From Bacteroidia bacterium (GTDB lineage Bacteria > Bacteroidota > Bacteroidia > Bacteroidales > Azobacteroidaceae): a stretch of 8,309 nt of DNA. Below, in pieces: positions 1 through 6,011 of this stretch. The translations under genes and the position numbers were made by a program. Location of the stretch: positions 1 through 8,309 of the forward strand of contig BNTT01000141.1 of NCBI GenBank assembly GCA_025996815.1. Direction: 5' to 3'. Positions within the stretch are counted from its first letter, which is position 1. Each line of letters begins with the position of its first letter. The notes beneath the pieces were generated by a model. That model ran no database searches. It worked only from the letters and a program-made list of their open reading frames with translations, and was not told the DNA's origin.

Positions 1-372
1 CGTGATGATAGCGGGATTGATTTGTGGATAGGTCTGCACAAGATAGTCGTACAATGCCTGTGCACGTTCCCTCGACAAACGCTCTATGCGTTCCATTGTA
101 CCATTGGGCGAAGACGCTGACGTGATTTCTATCGCAACTATCTTGTCGTAAACCCCCGGCGTATTAAACAGTGTTGCAACAGCATCCATCGCATCGGCAT
201 TTTCCGAATAATCCCGCTTCAACTCCGACATATTGGTCACGAAATAGAAAATCTGTACCCCGTTGGGAAATGGAATGAGCGCAACGTTGCCTTGACTGTA
301 CCCTTTTGAAAATAGAGTCAATGACAACAATATCACAACTGTTCTAAACGTCTTCATCTGAATATGTTTCAT
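1..372 (-). CDS. Exported OmpA-like domain protein, N-terminal part (runs off the window)
   Basis: This frame is open for 124 codons from the ATG at 372 to the window edge, so the C-terminus is missing. An alternative ATG at 357 gives a cleaner signal peptide: MKTFRT, a hydrophobic stretch (VVILLSLTLF), then a likely cleavage near SKGYSQG. After it come IFYFVTNMSELKRDYSENAD (about residues 41-60) and IEITSASSPNG (81-91), followed by ERLSRERAQALYDYL (97-111). This order resembles OmpA-like peptidoglycan-binding domains, especially the form at the N-terminus of Bacteroidales DUF3575-type outer-membrane proteins, where an 'ASPEG...LS..RA..L..Y' pattern is usual. That family match is recalled, not searched. 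The protein is probably exported and cell-envelope associated. It has its own promoter at 469-500 and is separated from the upstream operon by a hairpin. Confidence 0.62.
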   Translation of the reverse strand, partial: MKHIQMKTFRTVVILLSLTLFSKGYSQGNVALIPFPNGVQIFYFVTNMSELKRDYSENADAMDAVATLFNTPGVYDKIVAIEITSASSPNGTMERIERLSRERAQALYDYLVQTYPQINPAIIT

Positions 373-468
373 CCTTTTTACTTTATGGGGACTTCTAAAA
401 ACACCAATTTTACATTTTGACTTTATAACAGAACCGAAGTCCGTTTAAACTCTGTCTAAAATCGGGGA

Positions 469-500
469 CAAAGTTAAGCAAAAATTCGATTCAAACCAAA
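469..500 (-). promoter_or_regulatory. Bacteroidota-type promoter for the OmpA-like gene
   Basis: On the minus strand a -33 element TTTG (500-497) is followed by a 20-nt spacer and a -7 element TAACTTTG (476-469), matching the Bacteroidota consensus TTTG/TAnnTTTG. Transcription would start near 463, leaving a leader of about 90 nt before the ATG at 372. Confidence 0.65.
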
Positions 501-512
501 TCAGAAAATGAG

Positions 513-541
513 AACGGCAGGCATCAAAAACGCCTGCCGTT
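513..541 (-). terminator. Hairpin terminator of the abi-ung-yigZ-GH operon
   Basis: AACGGCAGGC (513-522) and GCCTGCCGTT (532-541) form a perfect 10-bp inverted repeat around a 9-nt loop. Reading on the minus strand, the stem is followed by CTCATTTTCTGATTTGG, which is T-rich but not an unbroken T run. It sits 28 bp past the hydrolase stop codon and just upstream of the next promoter, as expected for a Rho-independent terminator. Confidence 0.7.
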
Positions 542-569
542 GCTATCTCTATAATGTTGGGGTGGGTAA

Positions 570-2702
570 TCAAAATTTTCTTGTGATGACCTGCCCCGGC
601 TCCGTTTCAAATTCCACGATGCCGGCATCCGTCTGCACGCGGCAATGCCCTCCTGCTTCGCTGATGATTTGGACGAATGTGGTGCGACCGTTTTCGCGCT
701 TCGCGCTCACCAAAAATGCGCCTTCGGCGCGCAGGTTGATGAATGATGCCTCTTTCCAATCGCTCGGCAGGGCGGGAAATACGCGGATGGTGCCGCCCCA
801 CGATTGCAAATAGAGGTCGTGGAGGGAGGCAATGCCCGCCATCGGGGTTTCAAACACCGGTCCGGATTCCTTGTAGAGCGTGTTGGGCTGGATATAGCCT
901 TTCAAGAGTTTGCGCAACTGCCCCACCGCCTTGTCGCCGTCGCCCATGCTCGCATACATGGCTGCCGAGCCGGTAAACGAATAGCCCTGCAACGCCCCTT
1001 TGAGGCTCTGCCAATGGTTGAGACTGCGCGTGATGATGTCGCGGTGTGCGGGTTGCTCCCAATTGACCGTGTAGAGCGGATAAATCATCAGCAAGTGCGA
1101 ATAATGGCGATGAGAGGTGGCAAACGGCATTGTCGCACTGATTTTGTAGCCGTTTTCGTCGGTCGGATAAGGTGTCAGATGCGCCAAAAAGTCCTGCCAA
1201 TCGGCTTGTTTGGCATCCTTTAAATCGTATTTTTCGTTCACATTCAGCAGGGTTTGAAGTCCCCAGCGCAGCAGCGCGAGGTCGTAATTGACATCGTGTC
1301 CCGGATTCGTCCCCGTATATTCCGGCGAGGCGGTCGGGGGCAAATGGTAAACGCCCTCCGCATCGGCGTAGCGAATGTGAAAATAGTAGTTGATGCTGCT
1401 TTTGAGTAGCGGGAAAAACTTCGTTGTGAGTTCCCCCACCCTGCCGGTATAGGTGCAATACTGCCAATAATAGTACAGCAGCCACGTCATATTGCCCACT
1501 TCGTATTGATTGACATCAGCCAGCGCGGGGTCTAACCGCCGTTTGAGGTCGTAACCCGACGAGCGACCGATGGCAATCGCATCCGTCCACGCAGGGTCGG
1601 GCACATTGGCGTGCAAGTTGTCGAGATGGTCTTCAAACGCCTGCCAGAGCGGGCGCGACAGTTCCGAACGGTTGGCGGCATATTGCCACGAATAGGTCAA
1701 TTGCGTGTTGAGGTTGTGCCAGATGCAGGGCCAGGGCGTTGTTTCGACTGCCCACGGACCTTGAATATCCACTATCGGCTTGTCGGGGCGCGAAGCGCAC
1801 GCAAATTTGTAAATCTGCCGCCAATAGAAGGCTTCCAACGCCTTGTCGGGGAATGTGACGAATGCGCCGTCGGGATAATAGACGTGCCACCACGCCTTGT
1901 GGGATGCCTCAACGGGTGCGCTGTTCAGTGTCTTTTCTGCCATGGCACTCGCTGCCTGCTCTGAATTTTCATACGAAATGGTTGCTATAATTTGTTGCTT
2001 ATTTTTGTTTTTCGATTCCTGCCAGGCAACAACGTAGGTTTTTCCGCTGAATAAATTTTGAATAATTCTGTTTTTTTCAATTTTCACGGGCGGATTGGGA
2101 TGGTCGAGATAATCATTGCCGTAGTCTGTGCGCCCCGCTTTGAGGCGCGGACTGATGGCTTCCAATGGCACAAATTGCCATTCATAATACTCTTTGCCGG
2201 ACGTTTCTGTTTCAAAAACGATGGCGTTTTGAGTGGCGTGCACATAGGTTTTAAATCGGATTTCGCCCTTGTCGGTGGTGATTTTCCCCGTTGTGATGCC
2301 ATCGTAAAGATTGACGCGCATGGCATCCGAGCGGATTTTGCCTTTGGGAGTCAGTTGGAAGTAGCCAATCGGTAGCCGCGCCTCGTCAAAGAGGATGCTG
2401 CCGTGTTGGTACACGCTGTCGGGCAAGGCATTACGACCCTCCGTAACATCCGTCCGCCCAACATCCAAGCGGTAGGCAGTTCGGCTTTTTTCCCTGTAAA
2501 AATTCGTCCCCAACAGCCCGTTGCCCATAATGGCACCGGCATAATAATTCGCCGCGATGGAATCAAAAACCAAGTCCTGCTTCGCCAAAAAGGTTTTCCA
2601 ATCCACATCCGGCACGTTTGCCGCCTTCGGGCTTGCAAACAAGGGTAACACGAGGCTGAGCATCAGCGTGCTCAACGCACAAAATGGAATGTTTTTATTC
2701 AT
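570..2702 (-). CDS. Secreted GH95-like glycoside hydrolase (alpha-L-fucosidase-type (alpha/alpha)6 fold)
   Basis: The protein is 710 residues from the ATG at 2702. The frame continues to a TTG at 2720, but the ATG gives a better signal peptide (MNKNIPFCALSTLMLSLVL, cleavage near PLFAS) and an 8-bp ATGAATAA overlap with the yigZ stop. The N-terminal part (about 35-265) has the MGNGLLGTNFY pattern of the GH95 beta-sandwich. The helical catalytic part carries WHNLNTQLTY (about 328-337), whose N-x-N matches the paired active-site Asn of GH95, and PTASPEYTG (456-464), whose Glu matches the likely general acid. HRHYSHLLMIYPLY follows at 531-544. The tail LQSWGGTIRVFPALPSDW is typical of GH95 relatives. 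The canonical FQIDGN motif with the catalytic Asp is replaced by PVFETPMAG (615-623), so the substrate may not be fucose. It probably acts on host or plant glycans in the periplasm or at the surface. No SusC/SusD genes are nearby. Family assignment is fairly sure; the specificity is unknown. Confidence 0.82.
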   Translation of the reverse strand: MNKNIPFCALSTLMLSLVLPLFASPKAANVPDVDWKTFLAKQDLVFDSIAANYYAGAIMGNGLLGTNFYREKSRTAYRLDVGRTDVTEGRNALPDSVYQHGSILFDEARLPIGYFQLTPKGKIRSDAMRVNLYDGITTGKITTDKGEIRFKTYVHATQNAIVFETETSGKEYYEWQFVPLEAISPRLKAGRTDYGNDYLDHPNPPVKIEKNRIIQNLFSGKTYVVAWQESKNKNKQQIIATISYENSEQAASAMAEKTLNSAPVEASHKAWWHVYYPDGAFVTFPDKALEAFYWRQIYKFACASRPDKPIVDIQGPWAVETTPWPCIWHNLNTQLTYSWQYAANRSELSRPLWQAFEDHLDNLHANVPDPAWTDAIAIGRSSGYDLKRRLDPALADVNQYEVGNMTWLLYYYWQYCTYTGRVGELTTKFFPLLKSSINYYFHIRYADAEGVYHLPPTASPEYTGTNPGHDVNYDLALLRWGLQTLLNVNEKYDLKDAKQADWQDFLAHLTPYPTDENGYKISATMPFATSHRHYSHLLMIYPLYTVNWEQPAHRDIITRSLNHWQSLKGALQGYSFTGSAAMYASMGDGDKAVGQLRKLLKGYIQPNTLYKESGPVFETPMAGIASLHDLYLQSWGGTIRVFPALPSDWKEASFINLRAEGAFLVSAKRENGRTTFVQIISEAGGHCRVQTDAGIVEFETEPGQVITRKF

Positions 2703-3258
2703 AATTTTTAAATTTTTCAATACTACTCCGCGGGACGCGCAGGTTCATCTCGCACACGGTGTCGAAATGCGTGCCAAGAATTTGTGCCTGCGTGTCTTTC
2801 ACGAGGCGCATCACGCGGTTGAGTTGTTCGTAATCAAATGTGATTGTGAGCGGTGTCTCTACGGGTTTTGTAACGATTTGGGCGTTGGCAATCGCCTCTT
2901 GGGCGGCGGTGCGGTAGGCGACAATCAGCCCGCCGGTGCCCAATTTGACGCCTCCGAAATAGCGCACCACGACAATCAAAATATCCGTCAGCTCGTTGGA
3001 GTTGATGACACCCAAAATGGGCTTTCCGGCTGTGGACGACGGTTCTCCATCGTCCACAGCCCGAAATTCCACGCGGTCGGCTCCCAAAACATACGCCCAG
3101 CACACGTGCCGCGCATCGTAATAGCGTTTGCGACAGTCGGCGACAAATTCCTTTGCCTGCTCTGCTGTTTGAACGGGCGCGGCGAAAGCCAAAAACTTGC
3201 TTCGCTGTTCCGTGAACGTGCCCTCGGCGGGTGCTGCTATCGTCTTGTATTCGTCCAT
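2695..3258 (-). CDS. yigZ: YigZ/IMPACT family protein (UPF0029 with DUF1949)
   Basis: This is a full-length 187-residue protein, close to the usual size for the family. The N-terminal UPF0029 domain (about 15-120) has both signature blocks, VDDGEPSSTAGKPIL (68-82) and VVRYFGGVKLGTGGL (97-111). The C-terminal part (about 133-187) fits the ferredoxin-like DUF1949 domain. The bacterial members are cytoplasmic and poorly characterised; the eukaryotic relative IMPACT modulates Gcn2 and translation, so a role near the ribosome or RNA is only an inference. The ATG at 3258 lies 2 bp after the ung stop (TAGagATG), and its own stop overlaps the downstream hydrolase start by 8 bp, so it is probably translationally coupled on both sides. 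Confidence 0.93.
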   Translation of the reverse strand: MDEYKTIAAPAEGTFTEQRSKFLAFAAPVQTAEQAKEFVADCRKRYYDARHVCWAYVLGADRVEFRAVDDGEPSSTAGKPILGVINSNELTDILIVVVRYFGGVKLGTGGLIVAYRTAAQEAIANAQIVTKPVETPLTITFDYEQLNRVMRLVKDTQAQILGTHFDTVCEMNLRVPRSSIEKFKNYE

Positions 3259-3260
3259 CT

Positions 3261-3923
3261 CTACCAGTTAATTGGCTGTTGTCCAACAGATTGCAGATAG
3301 GCATTGGCTTGGCTGAAAGGCTTGCTGCCAAAAAAGCCGCGAAACACGGATAGCGGCGAGGGGTGCGCCGACCTCAAAATCAGGTGCCTGTTCGGGTCGA
3401 TAAATGCCCCCTTTTTCTGCGCATACGACCCCCAGAGGATGAACACGACTCGCTCTTTGCGCTCGGCAATGCACCGAACGATGGCATCGGTAAACGCTTC
3501 CCAGCCCTTGTTTTGATGCGACCCCGCCTGATGCGCGCGAACAGTCAAAGTGGCGTTGAGCAGCAGCACGCCCTGCCGCGCCCAGCGTTCCAAATTGCCC
3601 GACACAGGCGGCGTAACCCCCAAATCATCCCGCAACTCCTTATAAATATTGTGCAACGATGGCGGCAAAGCCACGCCGTCGTTCACCGAAAAGCACAAGC
3701 CGTGCGCCTGCCCCGGCTCGTGGTAGGGGTCTTGCCCCAAAATCACGACTTTCACCTGCTCAAAAGGTGTCTGATTGAACGCATTAAAAATCAAGTTGCC
3801 GGGCGGATACACTGTTTGCGAAGCACATTCCTGCTTCACAAACCGCACCAAATCAGCAAAATACGGTTGCTCAAACTCCCCTGCCAACTGCGTTTTCCAC
3901 GATTGCTCTATTTGTACATTCAT
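3261..3923 (-). CDS. ung: Uracil-DNA glycosylase, family 1
   Basis: The enzyme removes uracil from DNA, left by cytosine deamination or dUMP misincorporation, and starts base-excision repair. The protein is 220 residues from the ATG at 3923 (MNVQIEQSWK), which aligns with the usual start; the frame stays open upstream to 4016, but that stretch lies in the preceding gene and is not expected in the family. The water-activating motif GQDPYH is at 63-68 with catalytic Asp65. NLIFNAFNQTPF precedes it, LLLNATLTV is the central motif, and the minor-groove loop HPSPLS is at 187-192 with His187. All diagnostic residues are present, so it should be active. It begins 13 bp after the Abi-family gene stop and ends 2 bp before yigZ, with no internal promoter visible. 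Confidence 0.97.
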   Translation of the reverse strand: MNVQIEQSWKTQLAGEFEQPYFADLVRFVKQECASQTVYPPGNLIFNAFNQTPFEQVKVVILGQDPYHEPGQAHGLCFSVNDGVALPPSLHNIYKELRDDLGVTPPVSGNLERWARQGVLLLNATLTVRAHQAGSHQNKGWEAFTDAIVRCIAERKERVVFILWGSYAQKKGAFIDPNRHLILRSAHPSPLSVFRGFFGSKPFSQANAYLQSVGQQPINW

Positions 3924-3936
3924 AATGTTGTTATTT

Positions 3937-4536
3937 TTATTGCGATTGATATTCATTTTGCGATTTCCAAAGCGGCTCATTTTCCCAATCGGCGGGAAAT
4001 CCCATCGCTCGCTCATCCACGGTGGGGTATTGCACCAGCAGCGATTTCAACTTTTCAGCGAAAGTATTATGTGGAGAGACCGAAAACAACAGGTATTTAA
4101 TGATGCAAATACGGTAATAAATACGCTTCTTATCGGTCTGGATGATGGTTGATGTTTTTGAAAAATTAGCCATATCGTGAAAATTATCAGGGTTATTTAT
4201 CCAAAAAACATCGTTCAGCTCGTAACTGAGCCAATTATTTATAGCACTTCGTATAGCAACTTCTATTTTCTCAATTTCGTTGAATAGTAAAATCCGCAAT
4301 TTGCGGTCAAAACGATACATATTCATTACCGAATCAAAAGAGGAACCAATTTTGTAAAGATGCTCTGTTTTGGGCTCTTTCAACAAAGGATAGCAGTAAG
4401 CACTGAGCCTAAAATAGCCGATACTTGTAAGATAGCCGATTGCTTGTTGTTCATCGGAAATAGACAATCCGCGACTTTGAAGCAACGGAATCAAATCTTG
4501 TGGAAGTGTACACACTTTGGTATAATTAACTTTCAT
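3937..4536 (-). CDS. Abi_2-family abortive-infection protein, internally shortened (AbiD/AbiF-like)
   Basis: The ATG at 4536 gives 199 residues; the frame extends to 4632, but that region is occupied by the promoter at 4602-4633. The N-terminal half is a clear Abi_2 (AbiD/AbiF-like) domain: LIPLLQSRGLSISDEQQAIG, IGYFRLSAYCYPLL (about 39-52) and MYRFDRKLRILLFNEIEKIE (73-92). The end, IYYRICIIKYLL...LLVQYPTVDERAMGFPADWENEPLW, matches the usual C-terminus of Bacteroidales members. Such proteins are usually about 300 residues. The central segment, normally holding the RNxCAHH-like HEPN motif, is absent: residue 126 in NFSKTST runs almost straight into QTDKKRIYY at about 134. I infer an in-frame deletion of roughly 90-100 codons near 4134-4163. 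If so, the RNase-like activity is probably lost and this is a decayed gene with an intact frame. It is visibly AT-richer than its neighbours, suggesting transfer. It leads the operon with ung 13 bp downstream. Confidence 0.75.
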   Translation of the reverse strand: MKVNYTKVCTLPQDLIPLLQSRGLSISDEQQAIGYLTSIGYFRLSAYCYPLLKEPKTEHLYKIGSSFDSVMNMYRFDRKLRILLFNEIEKIEVAIRSAINNWLSYELNDVFWINNPDNFHDMANFSKTSTIIQTDKKRIYYRICIIKYLLFSVSPHNTFAEKLKSLLVQYPTVDERAMGFPADWENEPLWKSQNEYQSQ

Positions 4537-4601
4537 ATTTAAAAAGTAAAACGGCCCGCTTATTTGAGCATTGTTAAGAGGCTTTGCAGGCACTGATGGG
4601 G

Positions 4602-4633
4602 CAAAGGTACGACATCTTTTTGAATCCACCAAA
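4602..4633 (-). promoter_or_regulatory. Bacteroidota-type promoter of the abi-ung-yigZ-GH operon
   Basis: On the minus strand TTTG (4633-4630), a 20-nt spacer and TACCTTTG (4609-4602) match the -33/-7 consensus fully. Initiation near 4597 leaves a leader of about 60 nt before the ATG at 4536. This position rules out the longer ORF start at 4632, and no other promoter is seen before ung, yigZ or the hydrolase. Confidence 0.78.
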
Positions 4634-4710
4634 TGTTTTCAAAAATTTTTTCGATTAAATTCTCTAAATTGTTAGTAATCAATGATTTATTTTTTTGTAG
4701 AACATTTTTT

Positions 4711-4768
4711 ATCGGCAGTGAAAAATCAACCACCGAGGCGGCGGCAAATTGCCCTACGACCGCACTTA
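4711..4768 (-). pseudogene. 58-bp decayed copy of an internal piece of the MFS transporter gene
   Basis: This stretch aligns in the same orientation with 6090-6148 inside the transporter gene, including an exact 24-bp block (aligned at 4725-4748 and 6105-6128), about six mismatches and one missing base overall. Translated in the transporter frame it gives AVVGQFAAASVVDF, identical to the transporter. Both differences within those codons are synonymous third-position changes (GTT/GTA Val, CAG/CAA Gln). The missing base then breaks the frame. The fic stop codon (4768-4766) is at the edge of the homology. No further similarity is seen below 4711, where the sequence becomes AT-rich. Origin by duplication or from a second, related transporter gene is inferred. 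Confidence 0.72.
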
Positions 4769-5899
4769 GCTGTTATTTAATATCTTCGGAATGCGGATTT
4801 TCCCGGGGCTGGCAACCAAATAGTTCGTCTTTTTGCCGGAATCTTCGGCAATGAGCATCCCTTTTTGCACCAAATCCTGCAAATCGCGCAGGGCGGTGTC
4901 CGTCGAACAGTCCGCCGTTTTTGCCCACGACGACGTGCGCAGATAGCCCGTTTCTTTGTCGTAATTGGCATATAAGTGGTTGAGCATCAGCCGCTGACGG
5001 TCGTTGATGGGCACCAATTGAAATTGATTCCAAAACTTCGCTTTGTCCAAAATCATCGCCAAATTCGTTTGACTTGCCAGCAATGCCTTTTCAAAGCAGG
5101 TTAAAAACCAGTTCAGCCATGCCGTAATATCGCCATCTCCTTTCTGCGTGCGTTCCAGCACCTCGTTGTATTTGCTGTGGTCTTTGTAAATTTGGTTCGA
5201 CATACTGTAAAAACGCAGCGCACTGTTATCACTCCGCGCCAACTGCATATCCATAATCGCCCGCGCCAGCCGCCCGTTGCCATCGTCAAACGGGTGCAAA
5301 GTAACAAACCAGAGGTGCGCTATCGCCGCTTTGAGCACTTTATCCAACGCCGCATTTTTATTAAACCACGCGAGAAAATCCTTCATTTCGCCGTCCAGAC
5401 GTGTGGGATGCGGTGCTTCAAAGTGGATTTTTTCACGTCCAAACGCGCCCGACACCACTTTCATTCCGCCCGAACGGTATTTGGCGACATCAATTTTTGT
5501 CAATCCGCCAAAACCGCCGGGGAAAAGGGCGTTATGCCAGCCAAAAAGGCGTTCCTGAGTCAGCGGCTGAGCAAAATTTTGGGTGGCATCCAGCAAGATA
5601 TTGACAATGCCGTCCACGTTTTGAGGCGTGGGCACATAATCCACATTTTCGATGCCCAATTTGTGGGCGATGGACGAGCGCACCTGTTCGGGATTGAGCA
5701 TAACCCCCTCAATGATAGACGTATCCACCACATCAAACGTCAGCGAAGCCACGGTCGATTCCGTCGTGAGTTCAAAGCCCAACTGTTCCATTTGCCCCAG
5801 CAGACGCCCTTGCAGATGCCTGACGTTGCCCAGCAGCGGAGCTAATTTGTCGGGAGCCCAAGTAAAGTTTGTCCAATCGTCCTTTTCGTGTATGTACAT
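4766..5899 (-). CDS. Fic-family protein AMPylase with DUF4172-type N-terminus and C-terminal winged helix
   Basis: Fic enzymes transfer AMP (rarely other nucleotides) from ATP to hydroxyl side chains of target proteins. The protein is 377 residues from the ATG at 5899 (MYIHEKDDW, the usual start of this subfamily); a GTG at 5941 is possible but lies in the leader. An N-terminal DUF4172-like region includes TSIIEG (60-65), which fits the inhibitory (S/T)xxxE(G/N) helix, so this is likely an autoinhibited class II Fic. The core motif HPFDDGNGRLAR is intact at 202-213 with His202. The flap region lies around 140-160. Residues about 300-352 (DRQRLMLNHLY...TDTALRDLQDLVQKGML) look like a winged helix-turn-helix. 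Promoter and leader contain repeated half-sites that this domain could bind. It stands alone with its own promoter, 88 bp after the transporter stop. No FicA-type antitoxin gene is adjacent. The target is unknown. Confidence 0.92.
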   Translation of the reverse strand: MYIHEKDDWTNFTWAPDKLAPLLGNVRHLQGRLLGQMEQLGFELTTESTVASLTFDVVDTSIIEGVMLNPEQVRSSIAHKLGIENVDYVPTPQNVDGIVNILLDATQNFAQPLTQERLFGWHNALFPGGFGGLTKIDVAKYRSGGMKVVSGAFGREKIHFEAPHPTRLDGEMKDFLAWFNKNAALDKVLKAAIAHLWFVTLHPFDDGNGRLARAIMDMQLARSDNSALRFYSMSNQIYKDHSKYNEVLERTQKGDGDITAWLNWFLTCFEKALLASQTNLAMILDKAKFWNQFQLVPINDRQRLMLNHLYANYDKETGYLRTSSWAKTADCSTDTALRDLQDLVQKGMLIAEDSGKKTNYLVASPGKIRIPKILNNS

Positions 5900-5900
5900 A

Positions 5901-6011
5901 TTTTCACCGCATAATTTGCGGTGGAAAAGTGAGTTTTTCACCGCAAGTATTGTTTATATCGGCTACAAAGGTAAGTATTATTTTTTACTACCGCAAGTTT
6001 TGCGGCGAAAA
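5901..6011 (-). promoter_or_regulatory. Candidate autoregulatory operator of the fic gene (five TTGCGGTGAAAA-type half-sites)
   Basis: Five related half-sites surround the fic promoter. Two form a perfect 7-bp inverted repeat: CACCGCA (5905-5911), a 5-nt spacer and TGCGGTG (5917-5923), flanked by TTTT and AAAA. A single site CACCGCAAG is at 5939-5947. Two more form a palindrome, CCGCAA (5991-5996), a 3-nt spacer and TTGCGG (6000-6005). The last pair covers the -33 element and lies in the final codons of the transporter gene. The other three are downstream of the expected start of transcription. Positions over -33 and in the leader fit repression, probably by the Fic winged helix; that link is inference. 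Confidence 0.6.
5966..5996 (-). promoter_or_regulatory. Bacteroidota-type promoter of the fic gene
   Basis: On the minus strand TTG (5996-5994), a 20-nt spacer and TACCTTTG (5973-5966) match the -33/-7 consensus. Initiation near 5960 leaves about 60 nt of leader before the ATG at 5899. The -33 TTG is itself part of a TTGCGGTA half-site, so a bound regulator would block it. Confidence 0.72.

Noticed and set aside
850..1485. Minus-strand open frame of 211 codons in another frame of the hydrolase gene
   Set aside because: The hydrolase frame carries clear family motifs throughout this region; the alternative is Arg/Gly-rich out-of-frame translation.
2557..3300. Plus-strand open frame of 247 codons
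   Set aside because: It is antisense to yigZ and the start of the hydrolase, has no recognisable motif and no promoter of the local type.
3924..4016. Upstream extension of ung by 31 residues
   Set aside because: It lies within the C-terminal coding region of the Abi-family gene and adds residues not found in family 1 enzymes; the ATG at 3923 fits the family start.
3363..4100. Plus-strand open frame of 245 codons
   Set aside because: It lies antisense to ung, which has all its family motifs; the translation is rich in Arg, Pro and His with no recognisable domain, as expected of a shadow frame.
4633..4854. Plus-strand open frame of 73 codons that shares STTEAAANCPTTA with another plus-strand frame near 6106
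   Set aside because: The shared peptide is only the antisense reading of the duplicated transporter fragment; neither frame is a gene, but the match revealed the DNA duplication.
4769..4901. Possible frameshift or late fusion at the fic C-terminus where the MFS fragment begins
   Set aside because: The fic frame is continuous through a normal winged-helix tail to its stop; only the last few bases touch the repeat, so the protein itself looks complete.
5905..5923. Inverted repeat in the fic leader considered as a terminator or riboswitch
   Set aside because: It has a 7-bp stem without a T run, and related half-sites recur around the promoter DNA, which fits a protein-binding site better than an RNA structure.
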